In this document: positions 52,101-60,125 of the stretch, piece by piece | How positions within the stretch are numbered: position 1 is the stretch's first letter | Layout of the letters: each line of letters starts with the position of its first letter | DNA from: Ralstonia soli | GTDB lineage: Bacteria; Pseudomonadota; Gammaproteobacteria; Burkholderiales; Burkholderiaceae | Assembly: GCF_023955655.1 (NCBI RefSeq) | Contig: NZ_JAMXHT010000002.1 | Location: 558,001 to 622,000, forward strand | Reading direction: 5' to 3' | Length of the DNA stretch: 64,000 nucleotides | Position numbers and translations under genes: made by a program | Notes under the pieces: generated by a model | Told to the model about the DNA's origin: nothing | Databases searched by the model: none | Seen by the model: only the letters and a program-made list of their open reading frames with translations

Positions 52101-53285
52101 ATGTCGAAGGTTCTAGAAGGCATTCGCGTGCTGGATTTCGGGCGCTTCATTGCGGGTCCGTTCTGTGCTGCACTCCTGGCCGACTATGGCGCAGATGTGA
52201 TTCGCGTCGACCGCGTGGGCGGCAGCGAAGACCGCTTCGTCTCGCCGGTAACGGACGCGGGCGAAGGCGCGTTCTTTCTCCAGGTCAACCGCAACAAGCG
52301 CTCGATCACGCTGGATATCGACAGCCCCGAGGGGCGGGAGGTGGTGCGGCGGCTCGTCAAGACGGCTGACGTGGTGGTCGCCAACATGCCCACCAAGACG
52401 CTGGTGAACCTGGGGCTGGACTATCCCACGCTCAGCGCGATCAACCCAGGCATCGTGCTGACCGCCTCGACGGCATTCGGCTCGCATGACGAGGTCAGCC
52501 ACCGGGTGGGGTTCGACGGGGTCGGGCAGGCAATGAGCGGCGCCGTCTACATGGCGGGCACGCCGGGGAATCCGACCAAGGCGATGGTGCCTGTTGTCGA
52601 CTTTTCCACGGCACTGTCGTGTGCGCTGGGCACGGTGATGGCCTTGTATGAGCGCCGCACCAGTGGGCGTGGGCAGTGTGTCGAAGCCTCGCTGCTGCAG
52701 ACTGCGTTGAACCTTGCCAGCGGCACGCTCATCGAGGAAGCCGCACTCGCCATCAACCGGCAGGCGACGGGCAACCGCAGCCCCACGTATGGTCCGTCGG
52801 ATATTTTCAAGGTGGCCGACGGCTGGATCATCGTGCAGGTCATCGGGCAATCGCTGTTCAAGCGTTGGGCCACGCTGGTGGGCGCGCCGGAGTTGCTGAG
52901 CGATCCGCGCTTTAGCGACGACATCCGGCGCGGCGAGCACGGGGAGTACCTCAGCCGCTTGATGTCGAAATGGTGCGAAACCCGAACCCGCGAGGACGCG
53001 TTGAAGGCACTGGAGGCGGCCAAGATTCCGGCGGGCCCGATCTATTCGCCGCGCGAGGCGCTGGATGATGCAACCATCCAGGGCTCTGGTGCCTATGTCT
53101 GGATGGACTATCCGGGCTTGCCACGCCAGACGCCCGTCATTGCGCCGCCGGCGCGCCTGTCCCGCACGCCGCCCGCCATTGCGAGCCGCGCACCCACCGC
53201 TGGTGAACACACGGACGAGATCCTGGCCGAGGCGGGTTATGACCAAGGGCAGATCCAGGGCATGCACGACAAGGGCATCGTCTAA
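52101..53285 (+). CDS. CaiB/BaiF family III CoA-transferase
   Basis: The protein (394 aa) has LEGIRVLDFGRFIAGPFCAA, QVNRNKRSITLDIDSPEG, VVANMPTKTLVNLGLDY and the putative catalytic D167 in VPVVDFSTAL. It is a transferase rather than a racemase by motif. ATG 52101 begins 25 nt after the crotonase-fold gene, with AAGGAAGATG upstream. It is the last gene of the unit started by the acyl-CoA synthetase and ends before a long hairpin. Having both a synthetase and a CoA-transferase in one unit suggests activation plus CoA recycling between acids. Confidence 0.9.
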   Translation: MSKVLEGIRVLDFGRFIAGPFCAALLADYGADVIRVDRVGGSEDRFVSPVTDAGEGAFFLQVNRNKRSITLDIDSPEGREVVRRLVKTADVVVANMPTKTLVNLGLDYPTLSAINPGIVLTASTAFGSHDEVSHRVGFDGVGQAMSGAVYMAGTPGNPTKAMVPVVDFSTALSCALGTVMALYERRTSGRGQCVEASLLQTALNLASGTLIEEAALAINRQATGNRSPTYGPSDIFKVADGWIIVQVIGQSLFKRWATLVGAPELLSDPRFSDDIRRGEHGEYLSRLMSKWCETRTREDALKALEAAKIPAGPIYSPREALDDATIQGSGAYVWMDYPGLPRQTPVIAPPARLSRTPPAIASRAPTAGEHTDEILAEAGYDQGQIQGMHDKGIV

Positions 53286-53297
53286 GGGTTAGGATTC

Positions 53298-53332
53298 GCG
53301 ATACGCCGCCCGATGGTGGCGTGGCGTATCGC
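53298..53332. terminator. Long-stem hairpin after the CoA-transferase gene
   Basis: GCGATACGCC (53298-53307) pairs perfectly with GGCGTATCGC (53323-53332), and an inner GCC/GGC extends the stem. It lies 12 nt after the CoA-transferase stop. No T tract follows. Probable terminator. Confidence 0.6.
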
Positions 53333-53635
53333 ATCTCATATTGCGCACCTGGCGGTCAGGCGGCAGAGCGTTTCGACGTACTGCCGCCATCGGCCATGAC
53401 GAGGTCGCCCACTCTATTACTGAAGCGGTTCGAGGCCACGTCGACCAGCGCGTTGGCTCTTCGTCTCTCAGGCAAGCATTCCCGACATCAATCGCAAGAG
53501 AAGGCCCCGACCGAGCCTATTCAAATGCCTTGCGACGTGCGCGGCTATCAGAACGTGCTGCCCCACAGGATCGATCTATATGCGAGCCTGCCCGCCGAGC
53601 GCGTTGGCAGGCTCGCAGCGCGTCAACCCGGCGCC
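53333..53635. other. Gap between convergent genes, no gene recognised
   Basis: The 303 nt between the hairpin and the convergent MFS gene carry no frame I recognise. A minus-strand stretch around 53380-53440 reads like GDLVMADGGSTSKRSAA, faintly like the C-terminus of a short-chain dehydrogenase, which could be a decayed gene end. Evidence is weak. Confidence 0.3.
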
Positions 53636-55021
53636 TCAGGCGTTCTGCTCGCGGGCGAGCATCCGCTTGTAGTGCGGCAGTGCCGAGAACATCATCCATG
53701 CCGCCATGGCCGAAGCGATGCAGCAGACGATGCCGATGGAGTAGCCAACCATTTTTGGGTCACCAAAGCCCTTGTCGGTTACCAGCGCAATCGCTGTCGG
53801 CCCGATGCCGTAGCCGATGAGCTGCGCAAAGAAGCTGTACAGAGACGCGACGATGCCGCGCAGCCGGGGCGGGGTGGCGAACTGTGTAACGGCAGCCAGA
53901 ATGCCGGTAGGCATGCTGAACGTAAACACGGCCAGGCCGGTGGCGGCCATGGCGAGTTCGGCATTCGGCGCAAGCACCACAGCGAGCGTGGCGCCAAACA
54001 GCGCAACCAGGGACCACCCGGCAACGCGAAGCGCCGTGTCCTGATAACCGCGTCGCTCAAACAGCCGGGCAACCCATGGGCCGGCAAGCACACCGGCCGT
54101 GCCGCACAGCACAACAGTCACACCGATCCGATAGCCCACGGATGCCGGGGCAACACCGTGGTAGCGGATCAGGTACGCAGGCAACCACGCGGGCATGCCC
54201 AGCACGACCACGGCGATCATGCCAACGCCCCAGTACACCTTGCCGTAGAACGCCCGGAAGTTCCAGAGATAGGCGCCGGTTTCCCGCAGGCTGAATTTCC
54301 GATCGGCCTGCGCTGCAGACTTCGTTGATGACGTCCGCTGGGGTTCCCGCACCATCAACAGCGCGGCCGCCAAAAGGGCACCAGGAATGCCAACGAGCAC
54401 GAAAGCCAGCTGCCACGTCGCAAGATGCGCAAATGCCGGAACCGCTTCGCGGACGTTGTTGGCGAACGCGATGACCAACCCGCCCGCCACCAGCGAAAAG
54501 CCGCCCCCAAGCAGCGGCCCCAGCATGAAGATGCTCAGTGCCCGCGGCGCGCGCTTTTCCGAAAAATAGTCCGAGAGCAACGACCAGCACACGGGAAGTA
54601 CGCAGGCCTCACTGGCGCCGACACCAAAGCGCGCGAGGAAGAGTTCCGTGTAGGTATCCGCCTTGCCGCACAGGGCCGTAAAGATGCTCCACAGGCAGAC
54701 ACCGAACAACAGGATGTTGCGCCGGTTGGTGATATCAGCGAGCCGCCCGAACAGCGGCGCAGCCACGAGGTACGCGGAGATGAACGCCGTGCCTTGAATG
54801 AAGCTCAACTGCGTGTCGGTCACGCCGAGCGAATGCTTGATGGGATCGATCAGCAGATTGAGCAACTGGCGATCGATGTAGGCCAAGGCATATGAAAACG
54901 TCAGGAGGCCCAGGACGTACCACGACTGTGGGCTGTCATGCACAGCAATATATGGCGCTTGGCCCTGGACCAGCGGCGTTCGCAAGAGGCGGTCCTCTGC
55001 GGTCGTACGTTCTGATTGCAT
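53636..55021 (-). CDS. MFS transporter, spinster/ExuT-like
   Basis: The protein (461 aa) has about 12 membrane spans, with YALAYIDRQLLNLLIDPIK in span 1, FGRLADITNRRNILLFGVCL (motif A), RFGVGASEACVLPVCWSLLS and SIFMLGPLLGGGFSLVAGG. This group imports organic acids or lipids-like molecules. ATG 55021 has AGGAGACGATAA upstream. It lies 96 nt after the minus-strand MmgE/PrpD gene and is probably co-transcribed with it from the dyad-containing gap, so it may take up the substrate of the MmgE/PrpD pair. Confidence 0.92.
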   Translation of the reverse strand: MQSERTTAEDRLLRTPLVQGQAPYIAVHDSPQSWYVLGLLTFSYALAYIDRQLLNLLIDPIKHSLGVTDTQLSFIQGTAFISAYLVAAPLFGRLADITNRRNILLFGVCLWSIFTALCGKADTYTELFLARFGVGASEACVLPVCWSLLSDYFSEKRAPRALSIFMLGPLLGGGFSLVAGGLVIAFANNVREAVPAFAHLATWQLAFVLVGIPGALLAAALLMVREPQRTSSTKSAAQADRKFSLRETGAYLWNFRAFYGKVYWGVGMIAVVVLGMPAWLPAYLIRYHGVAPASVGYRIGVTVVLCGTAGVLAGPWVARLFERRGYQDTALRVAGWSLVALFGATLAVVLAPNAELAMAATGLAVFTFSMPTGILAAVTQFATPPRLRGIVASLYSFFAQLIGYGIGPTAIALVTDKGFGDPKMVGYSIGIVCCIASAMAAWMMFSALPHYKRMLAREQNA

Positions 55022-55117
55022 TTATCGTCTCCTGTGGAAAACTCCTCGGGTCAACCCGCAAGCCGGCTGCCCGCGCTTCTAGATAACATTGGTGTACTGG
55101 CGGCCTGTATCGGCGCG

Positions 55118-56581
55118 TCAGTCCTGCGCGACTGCGTCCCGGGATGCGTGAGCGTGTTCTGTGGCAGGGCCTGCCAGCTTGCTCATGACCGTGCCGATAT
55201 CGGCCACATGTTCGAGATCCAGCAGGGACGCGACGACGCTGTCGATGTTGTGAGCCGGAATGACACCTTGCGCGTTGTGGCGGAACTTGGTCACCAGCTC
55301 GTCGGTGGTCATGGTGCTGGCCGGGTCCGGCGATGGGCTTCCCTTGGGATAACGCTTTTCGCCGAAGAAGGTTTTTCCGCGCGCGGCGACCTCGATCTTT
55401 GCTGGCCGGCTGGCGCCGTGTCCGGTGAGCAGTTGGACATAGTCCGGATGGATTTCGTGCGTGACCTTGTCCATCAGGCTCAAGACGGAGTTTCCGAAGA
55501 CCAGTTCCGGATCCTGCCAATCCTTGCCGGGCGTCACGCGATGCGCGCCCAGCGCTATGCCGTGGGCAATACTGAACTGTGCGTCGTGCACGTGCTCGAT
55601 CTTGCGGTTGAGCCAGACCGGCTGCTCGACGAAGCCTTCCACCCAGACCTTGATGCCATCGATTTCCGCGGGCTGAATGTCGTGTTCCTCGACAATCTCG
55701 ATCAGGCAATCGAGCAGCGCGTGAAGGATGCGGCAATGCGGGTAGGGCTTGAAAGCGGATTCGCCCGGAAAGCGCCACACCTGTCCGAGATCGGCGGTGA
55801 TCCCGTCTGGTTCCCAGCGGCGCGTTCCAATAAAGCGAGGGAAGCCGAACTCACGGTCGTCCAGGATCTGAACGTCGCCGCGGTGGCCCAGTTCTGCCAT
55901 GTGTGCAGCCGTCATGGCCGCTTGCGTCAGCGCGCCGGCCAGAAGGTACTTGATGGTGGAGCTCGGCGCATGTTGAAACCAGGCGACCTGCGAGTTCACC
56001 GGGGCAATGCTGCCCGCAATGCCTATGGCATTCGCAATGATCTCTTCGGAGCCCCCCTTCAGTCGCGCGATCGCGGCAGTCGCGCCGAACACCGTACTGC
56101 TGTAACCGTAGACAGGCGGAGGCGATACCTTGCCGTCTTTCGTATCACGCAGGTAGTCCATGGCCTTGCCGAGGCGGTAGGACATTTCGTGTGCGAGGGC
56201 AACGGCGCTGATCAGGTCCTTGCCTGAGGCACCGACGGTTTCTCCCGCCGCCAGGGCACCAGGGATCACGTAAGGTGCAACGTGGCCAGGAGGCAGCACA
56301 GCATCCATGTCAAGCGCGTTGATCAGCTCGCCGTTTGCGAACGCAGCGCCGAACATGGACACCTGATCTCCAGTGCCAATGATCGTGGCCTTGCCACTGC
56401 CGCCAGTCAGTCGGCCATAGTCGATGCCGATGCGCCCCTTGGGCTCGTTCGTGGCGGCAAGCGCACAGCCGACCGAATCCAGAATGATGCGCTTGCACTC
56501 ATCCACGACGGCCGAGGGCAGGGTTGCGAAATCAGACGCGCGGCTGAATTTCGCCAGCTGCTCGACAATGGTTTGGGTCAT
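55118..56581 (-). CDS. MmgE/PrpD family protein
   Basis: The protein (487 aa) is a complete MmgE/PrpD member: VVDECKRIILDSVGCALAAT, GAAFANGELINALDMDAVLP with the active-site-type histidine region PGHVAPYVIPGALAAGE, and the C-terminal SLMDKVTHEIHPDYVQ. The family includes 2-methylcitrate dehydratase (PrpD), cis-aconitate decarboxylase and iminodisuccinate epimerase, so reaction cannot be assigned by family alone. GGAGAC precedes the ATG. It is divergent from another family member at 57023, with which it shares fold but not close identity. Confidence 0.9.
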   Translation of the reverse strand: MTQTIVEQLAKFSRASDFATLPSAVVDECKRIILDSVGCALAATNEPKGRIGIDYGRLTGGSGKATIIGTGDQVSMFGAAFANGELINALDMDAVLPPGHVAPYVIPGALAAGETVGASGKDLISAVALAHEMSYRLGKAMDYLRDTKDGKVSPPPVYGYSSTVFGATAAIARLKGGSEEIIANAIGIAGSIAPVNSQVAWFQHAPSSTIKYLLAGALTQAAMTAAHMAELGHRGDVQILDDREFGFPRFIGTRRWEPDGITADLGQVWRFPGESAFKPYPHCRILHALLDCLIEIVEEHDIQPAEIDGIKVWVEGFVEQPVWLNRKIEHVHDAQFSIAHGIALGAHRVTPGKDWQDPELVFGNSVLSLMDKVTHEIHPDYVQLLTGHGASRPAKIEVAARGKTFFGEKRYPKGSPSPDPASTMTTDELVTKFRHNAQGVIPAHNIDSVVASLLDLEHVADIGTVMSKLAGPATEHAHASRDAVAQD

Positions 56582-56749
56582 GACAAAGTCTCCGTGCTTT
56601 TTGAGGCATTCAGCGTGCGCAAGAGGGCACCAGATGCTCTTTCTAGGCGCTCACCAAATAGCTGTTTCAGTGCAGCGCAGAAGCGTGCGGGTGTGTTGAA
56701 CAGAGTCTCTTGGAGTTGCCACCGTCGGGTCAATCGCCCCATCAGATCG

Positions 56750-56764
56750 TTCCGTACAGTGGCC
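56750..56764 (+). promoter_or_regulatory. Dyad operator candidate, copy 8 (TTCCGTACAGTGGCC)
   Basis: This is the weakest listed copy: the TTCCGTAC half is intact but the right arm is degraded. It lies 169 bp before the left MmgE/PrpD gene start, the same distance as copy 2 from etfB. Confidence 0.45.
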
Positions 56765-56888
56765 CGCAATCGGGCCAAGCAGTTCAGGAAATGCCGGCTG
56801 AAGGCGCAAACGATGACCACGGAGTCACGGAAATATCTGACTTCCCCCAGTACTGCAGGCGTACGTTTGCGCGCACCGAGTTTTGACT

Positions 56889-56903
56889 CGCCGATGTACG
56901 GAA
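56889..56903 (-). promoter_or_regulatory. Dyad operator candidate, copy 9 (TTCCGTACATCGGCG on minus strand)
   Basis: This copy matches 12 of 15, keeps CCG/CGG arms, and lies 120 bp before the right MmgE/PrpD gene start. Confidence 0.58.
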
Positions 56904-57022
56904 CGGGAGGGTTCTCCGCATTGACGCTTGCCGTGCCTACGAGGAGGCTGACGATTGCGCTTGGGCGTGTCCATGATCGACCGGACAACGCCGCACCCAG
57001 GCATTCCAGGAGACGATACGCT

Positions 57023-58438
57023 TTGACCACGACCTCACAAGACGCCAGCACCCCGAGCCAATGCCCCCCATTGGAGCAAGCCGCCGTTCGCTTTATCCAG
57101 GACTTAAGGTACGAGCATCTGGACGACGGGGCGCACGCCGGGGTCAGCCGGCTCATGCGCGATCAGCTCGCACTGCAGATTGGCACCTCGCAGATGCCTT
57201 GGTCTCACCAGGTGCTGGCGTTTGCAAAAGCGCAGCAACGGCCCGGCCGCAGCCATGTGGCGGCAAGTCAGATCACCATGAGTGCTGCGGATGCTGCTTT
57301 CGTCAACGGTGCCTATGGGCACGGCTTCGAATACGACGACGCGCACGGCGTGAGCGCCAGTCACCCGGGCAGTTGCGTGATTCCTGCAGCGCTGGCGATT
57401 GGCGAGGACCTGGGGGCGAGCTTGGAGGAGGTCATCACCGCAATGGTGGCCGGCTACGAGGTCTACACACGGATTGGCGTGCTGGCAGCGCCGGACCTGC
57501 TCAAACGCGGCTTCCATCCGCATGCGGTGCTGTCGACGTTCGGCGCGGCGGCAGTGGCGGCCAAGCTGCGCAAGTTCGATGCGGAGACCACGCTGCATGC
57601 GTTGTCCATTGCGCTCAGCCACGCAGCCGGCACCACCGAATACACGTCGACCGGCGGCTCGATCAAGCGCGTGCACGCCGGTATCGGAACGCGCAATGGC
57701 ATGGTAGCCGCCGACATGGCGCAGGCCGGCATTACGGGCCCACGTGCATTCCTGAGCGGCCATAAGGGCTTCTTCCGCACCTTCCTGCAGCGCGGCCCAG
57801 GCGAGCAGGCTGAGGCACGGTTCGGCTTGGACCAACCGTTTGAAATTGGCACGGTCTGGCTCAAAGCTTATTGCGCGTGCTATTGCACACACGCGTATAT
57901 CGACGCAGTTCGTCGCTTTGCCAAGCGCAGCGCCGATATCGTCGAGGTGCGAGCCGGCATCCACCCCGCATTCGACGTGGTGGTCGGCACCGCCAATGCC
58001 AACGCCTACGAACCCAAGAACATTGAGCACGTCCAGTTCAGCCTGCCAACGCAGATCGCATTCGCTCTGCTCGGTAAGGGTAACGGCTACCGCGTGCATC
58101 GCGATTACCTGAGCGGCAAGATAGACATGGCGCTCGTGATTGACATGGCACGCAAGGTCAAGATTGCCACGGCACCAGAACTCGAACAGCGGTATCCGGG
58201 CAAGTTCGTCGCAGATGTGACGGTCGTCTTCCGCGATGGCGCGTCGGAACATGTGTTCGTCGAAGACCCGATCGGCACGGTGGCCAATCCGATGTCTCAG
58301 CAAGAGCAGGACGCGAAATTCATGGAGCTGACGGTCGATGTGCTCGGCACCGAGCGCGCGAAAACGCTGCTCGCCACGCTCTGGAAGATGGACCTACGTA
58401 TCACGGCCGCAGATCTGATGGGTATGAGCGCTGCCTAG
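57023..58438 (+). CDS. MmgE/PrpD family protein
   Basis: The protein (471 aa) has AAFVNGAYGHGFEYDDAHG, SASHPGSCVIPAALAIGEDL, YEVYTRIGVLAAPDLLKRGF, HPHAVLSTFGAAAVAAKLRK and AYCACYCTHAYIDAVRRFAK, typical family blocks with the histidine/aspartate-rich pocket. No ATG fits; TTG 57023 with AGGAGA nine bases upstream is the best start. It is divergent from its paralogue and followed by aldehyde and alcohol dehydrogenase genes. A dehydratase or decarboxylase for a branched tricarboxylate or dicarboxylate is possible; not assigned. Confidence 0.88.
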   Translation: MTTTSQDASTPSQCPPLEQAAVRFIQDLRYEHLDDGAHAGVSRLMRDQLALQIGTSQMPWSHQVLAFAKAQQRPGRSHVAASQITMSAADAAFVNGAYGHGFEYDDAHGVSASHPGSCVIPAALAIGEDLGASLEEVITAMVAGYEVYTRIGVLAAPDLLKRGFHPHAVLSTFGAAAVAAKLRKFDAETTLHALSIALSHAAGTTEYTSTGGSIKRVHAGIGTRNGMVAADMAQAGITGPRAFLSGHKGFFRTFLQRGPGEQAEARFGLDQPFEIGTVWLKAYCACYCTHAYIDAVRRFAKRSADIVEVRAGIHPAFDVVVGTANANAYEPKNIEHVQFSLPTQIAFALLGKGNGYRVHRDYLSGKIDMALVIDMARKVKIATAPELEQRYPGKFVADVTVVFRDGASEHVFVEDPIGTVANPMSQQEQDAKFMELTVDVLGTERAKTLLATLWKMDLRITAADLMGMSAA

Positions 58439-58597
58439 TAGGCAGCAGGAACACCTCACCCGAGAATCGCTGCACTGGATGCCGCACAGGCCACGGCATT
58501 GGCTCATATCTGCACGCTAAGTTCGCGCCGTTGCGCGTGTAGCGGGCTGGCTGCGCAAGCTTCTCGTTTCAAAACAAGAATACCTTTGGAGACAAAC

Positions 58598-60085
58598 ATG
58601 AGCATTGCGACATCCGGGCTCGAGATGCCAGCATTCGTTGGCGGCACGAAGCGCCTCCTGATCGGGGGCGAGTGGGTGCAGGCGGCATCCGGGAAGGCGT
58701 TTGATGCGGTCAACCCCGCCACTGGCGAGGTGCTCGCCCGTTTGGCGCAGGCAGAAGCCGTAGATGTTGATCGCGCCGTTGCAGCAGCACGTAAAGCGTT
58801 CGAGGGGCCGTGGAGCCAGTGGTCGCACAGCGATCGCCAGCGTCTGCTGATCCGCATTCACGATCTGGTCGAGAAGCACTTTGACGAGCTGTCGCTGATA
58901 GAAACGCTGGACATGGGCGCGCCGCTGATGCGTACGCGGGGCCTCAAGTCCTTCCTGCTTCAACAGATCCTGTTCTATGCGTCGCAGACGGCGTCGTGCA
59001 GCGTGCAGACCTCGGCCAACGCGCTGCCCGGCAACTTCTCCACGCTCAAGATCAAGGCGCCGGTGGGTGTGGTCGCAGGCATCATCCCATGGAATGGGCC
59101 TTTGATGAGCCAGTGGTGGATTCTTGGTGCCACGCTGGCCACGGGCTGCACCGCGGTGCTCAAACCCGCCGAGGATGCATCGCTGACCGCGCTGCGCATG
59201 GCCGAGCTACTGCTGGAGGCGGGCTTGCCTCCCGGGGTGATCAACGTGGTAACCGGCTTCGGCACTGAAGCGGGCAGTGCGCTGGCCGATCATCCCGGTG
59301 TGGACCGCATCGCCTTTACCGGATCGCCCGAGACGGGTCGCAAGATCGTGCAGGCATCGTCGGGCAACTTCAAGCGAGTGTCGGTAGAGCTTGGTGGCAA
59401 GTCGCCCGACATCGTGTTCGACGATGCCGATCTGGACAAGGCAGTGCCCGGCGTTGCCATGGGCGTGTTCACCAACACCGGCCAGATTTGCGCCGCAGGC
59501 ACGCGCGTGCTGGTGCAGCGTCGAATCTATGACGAGTTCGTCGAACGCATGACGGTCTTCAGCCGCTCGCTCAAGATCGGCAACGGGCTCGATCCGCAAG
59601 TCAACCTTGGGCCGGTGATATCACAACGCCAGCTCGAACGGGTGATGCGCTACGTGGATATCGGCGGGCAGGAGGGGGCGGAGCTGGCCCACGGCGGCCG
59701 GCGTCTCGGCGGCGAGCTGGCCTCGGGCTATTTCATCGAGCCCACGGTGTTTACCGGCGTGCATAACGAGATGACCATCGCGCGCGAAGAGATATTCGGG
59801 CCAGTCGCTGCGGTCATGCCGTTCGATACGTTCGATGATGCGCTACGCATCGCGAATGACACGAACTACGGTCTGGCCGGCGGCATCTGGACACAAAACC
59901 TGTCGACTGCGCACCGGATGTCGCGGGGCATTCAGGCCGGAACCATCTGGGTTAACTGCTACGGCGTGCTCGATCCTCAGGTCGGCTTTGGCGGCTACAA
60001 GCTCAGCGGCTATGGCTGGAAGGGCGGTGCCGAACAGGTGGACAGCTACCTCTACCAAAAGGCGGTCTACATGAACCTCGGCTAA
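58598..60085 (+). CDS. NAD(P)+-dependent aldehyde dehydrogenase
   Basis: The protein (495 aa) is a complete aldehyde dehydrogenase with APVGVVAGIIPWNGPLMSQW, FTGSPETGRKI, general base E264 in ELGGKSPDIVF and nucleophile C298 in GQICAAGTR, plus the C-terminal VGFGGYKLSGYG. TTTGGAGAC lies before ATG 58598. It is about 160 nt after the MmgE/PrpD gene and 40 nt before an alcohol dehydrogenase gene, so the pair would oxidise an alcohol through aldehyde to acid. It is distinct from the enzyme at 1906-3405. Confidence 0.94.
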   Translation: MSIATSGLEMPAFVGGTKRLLIGGEWVQAASGKAFDAVNPATGEVLARLAQAEAVDVDRAVAAARKAFEGPWSQWSHSDRQRLLIRIHDLVEKHFDELSLIETLDMGAPLMRTRGLKSFLLQQILFYASQTASCSVQTSANALPGNFSTLKIKAPVGVVAGIIPWNGPLMSQWWILGATLATGCTAVLKPAEDASLTALRMAELLLEAGLPPGVINVVTGFGTEAGSALADHPGVDRIAFTGSPETGRKIVQASSGNFKRVSVELGGKSPDIVFDDADLDKAVPGVAMGVFTNTGQICAAGTRVLVQRRIYDEFVERMTVFSRSLKIGNGLDPQVNLGPVISQRQLERVMRYVDIGGQEGAELAHGGRRLGGELASGYFIEPTVFTGVHNEMTIAREEIFGPVAAVMPFDTFDDALRIANDTNYGLAGGIWTQNLSTAHRMSRGIQAGTIWVNCYGVLDPQVGFGGYKLSGYGWKGGAEQVDSYLYQKAVYMNLG

Positions 60086-60125
60086 GACCCAGGTTCTTCA
60101 CACGATTCCATACCCGGAGGTACGT

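Larger units (their letters stand above)
56582..57022. promoter_or_regulatory. 441-nt divergent promoter region with dyad copies 8 and 9
   Basis: No gene is recognised. The gap lies between the two divergent MmgE/PrpD genes and carries dyad copies at 56750-56764 and 56889-56903, again facing each other. The frame of the right-hand gene stays open through the region but has no family similarity before 57023. Confidence 0.6.

Noticed and set aside
53380-53445. Possible remnant of a short-chain dehydrogenase C-terminus on the minus strand
   Set aside because: The resemblance is limited to a GDLVMADGG-like stretch; no upstream catalytic motif could be found, so no pseudogene was called.
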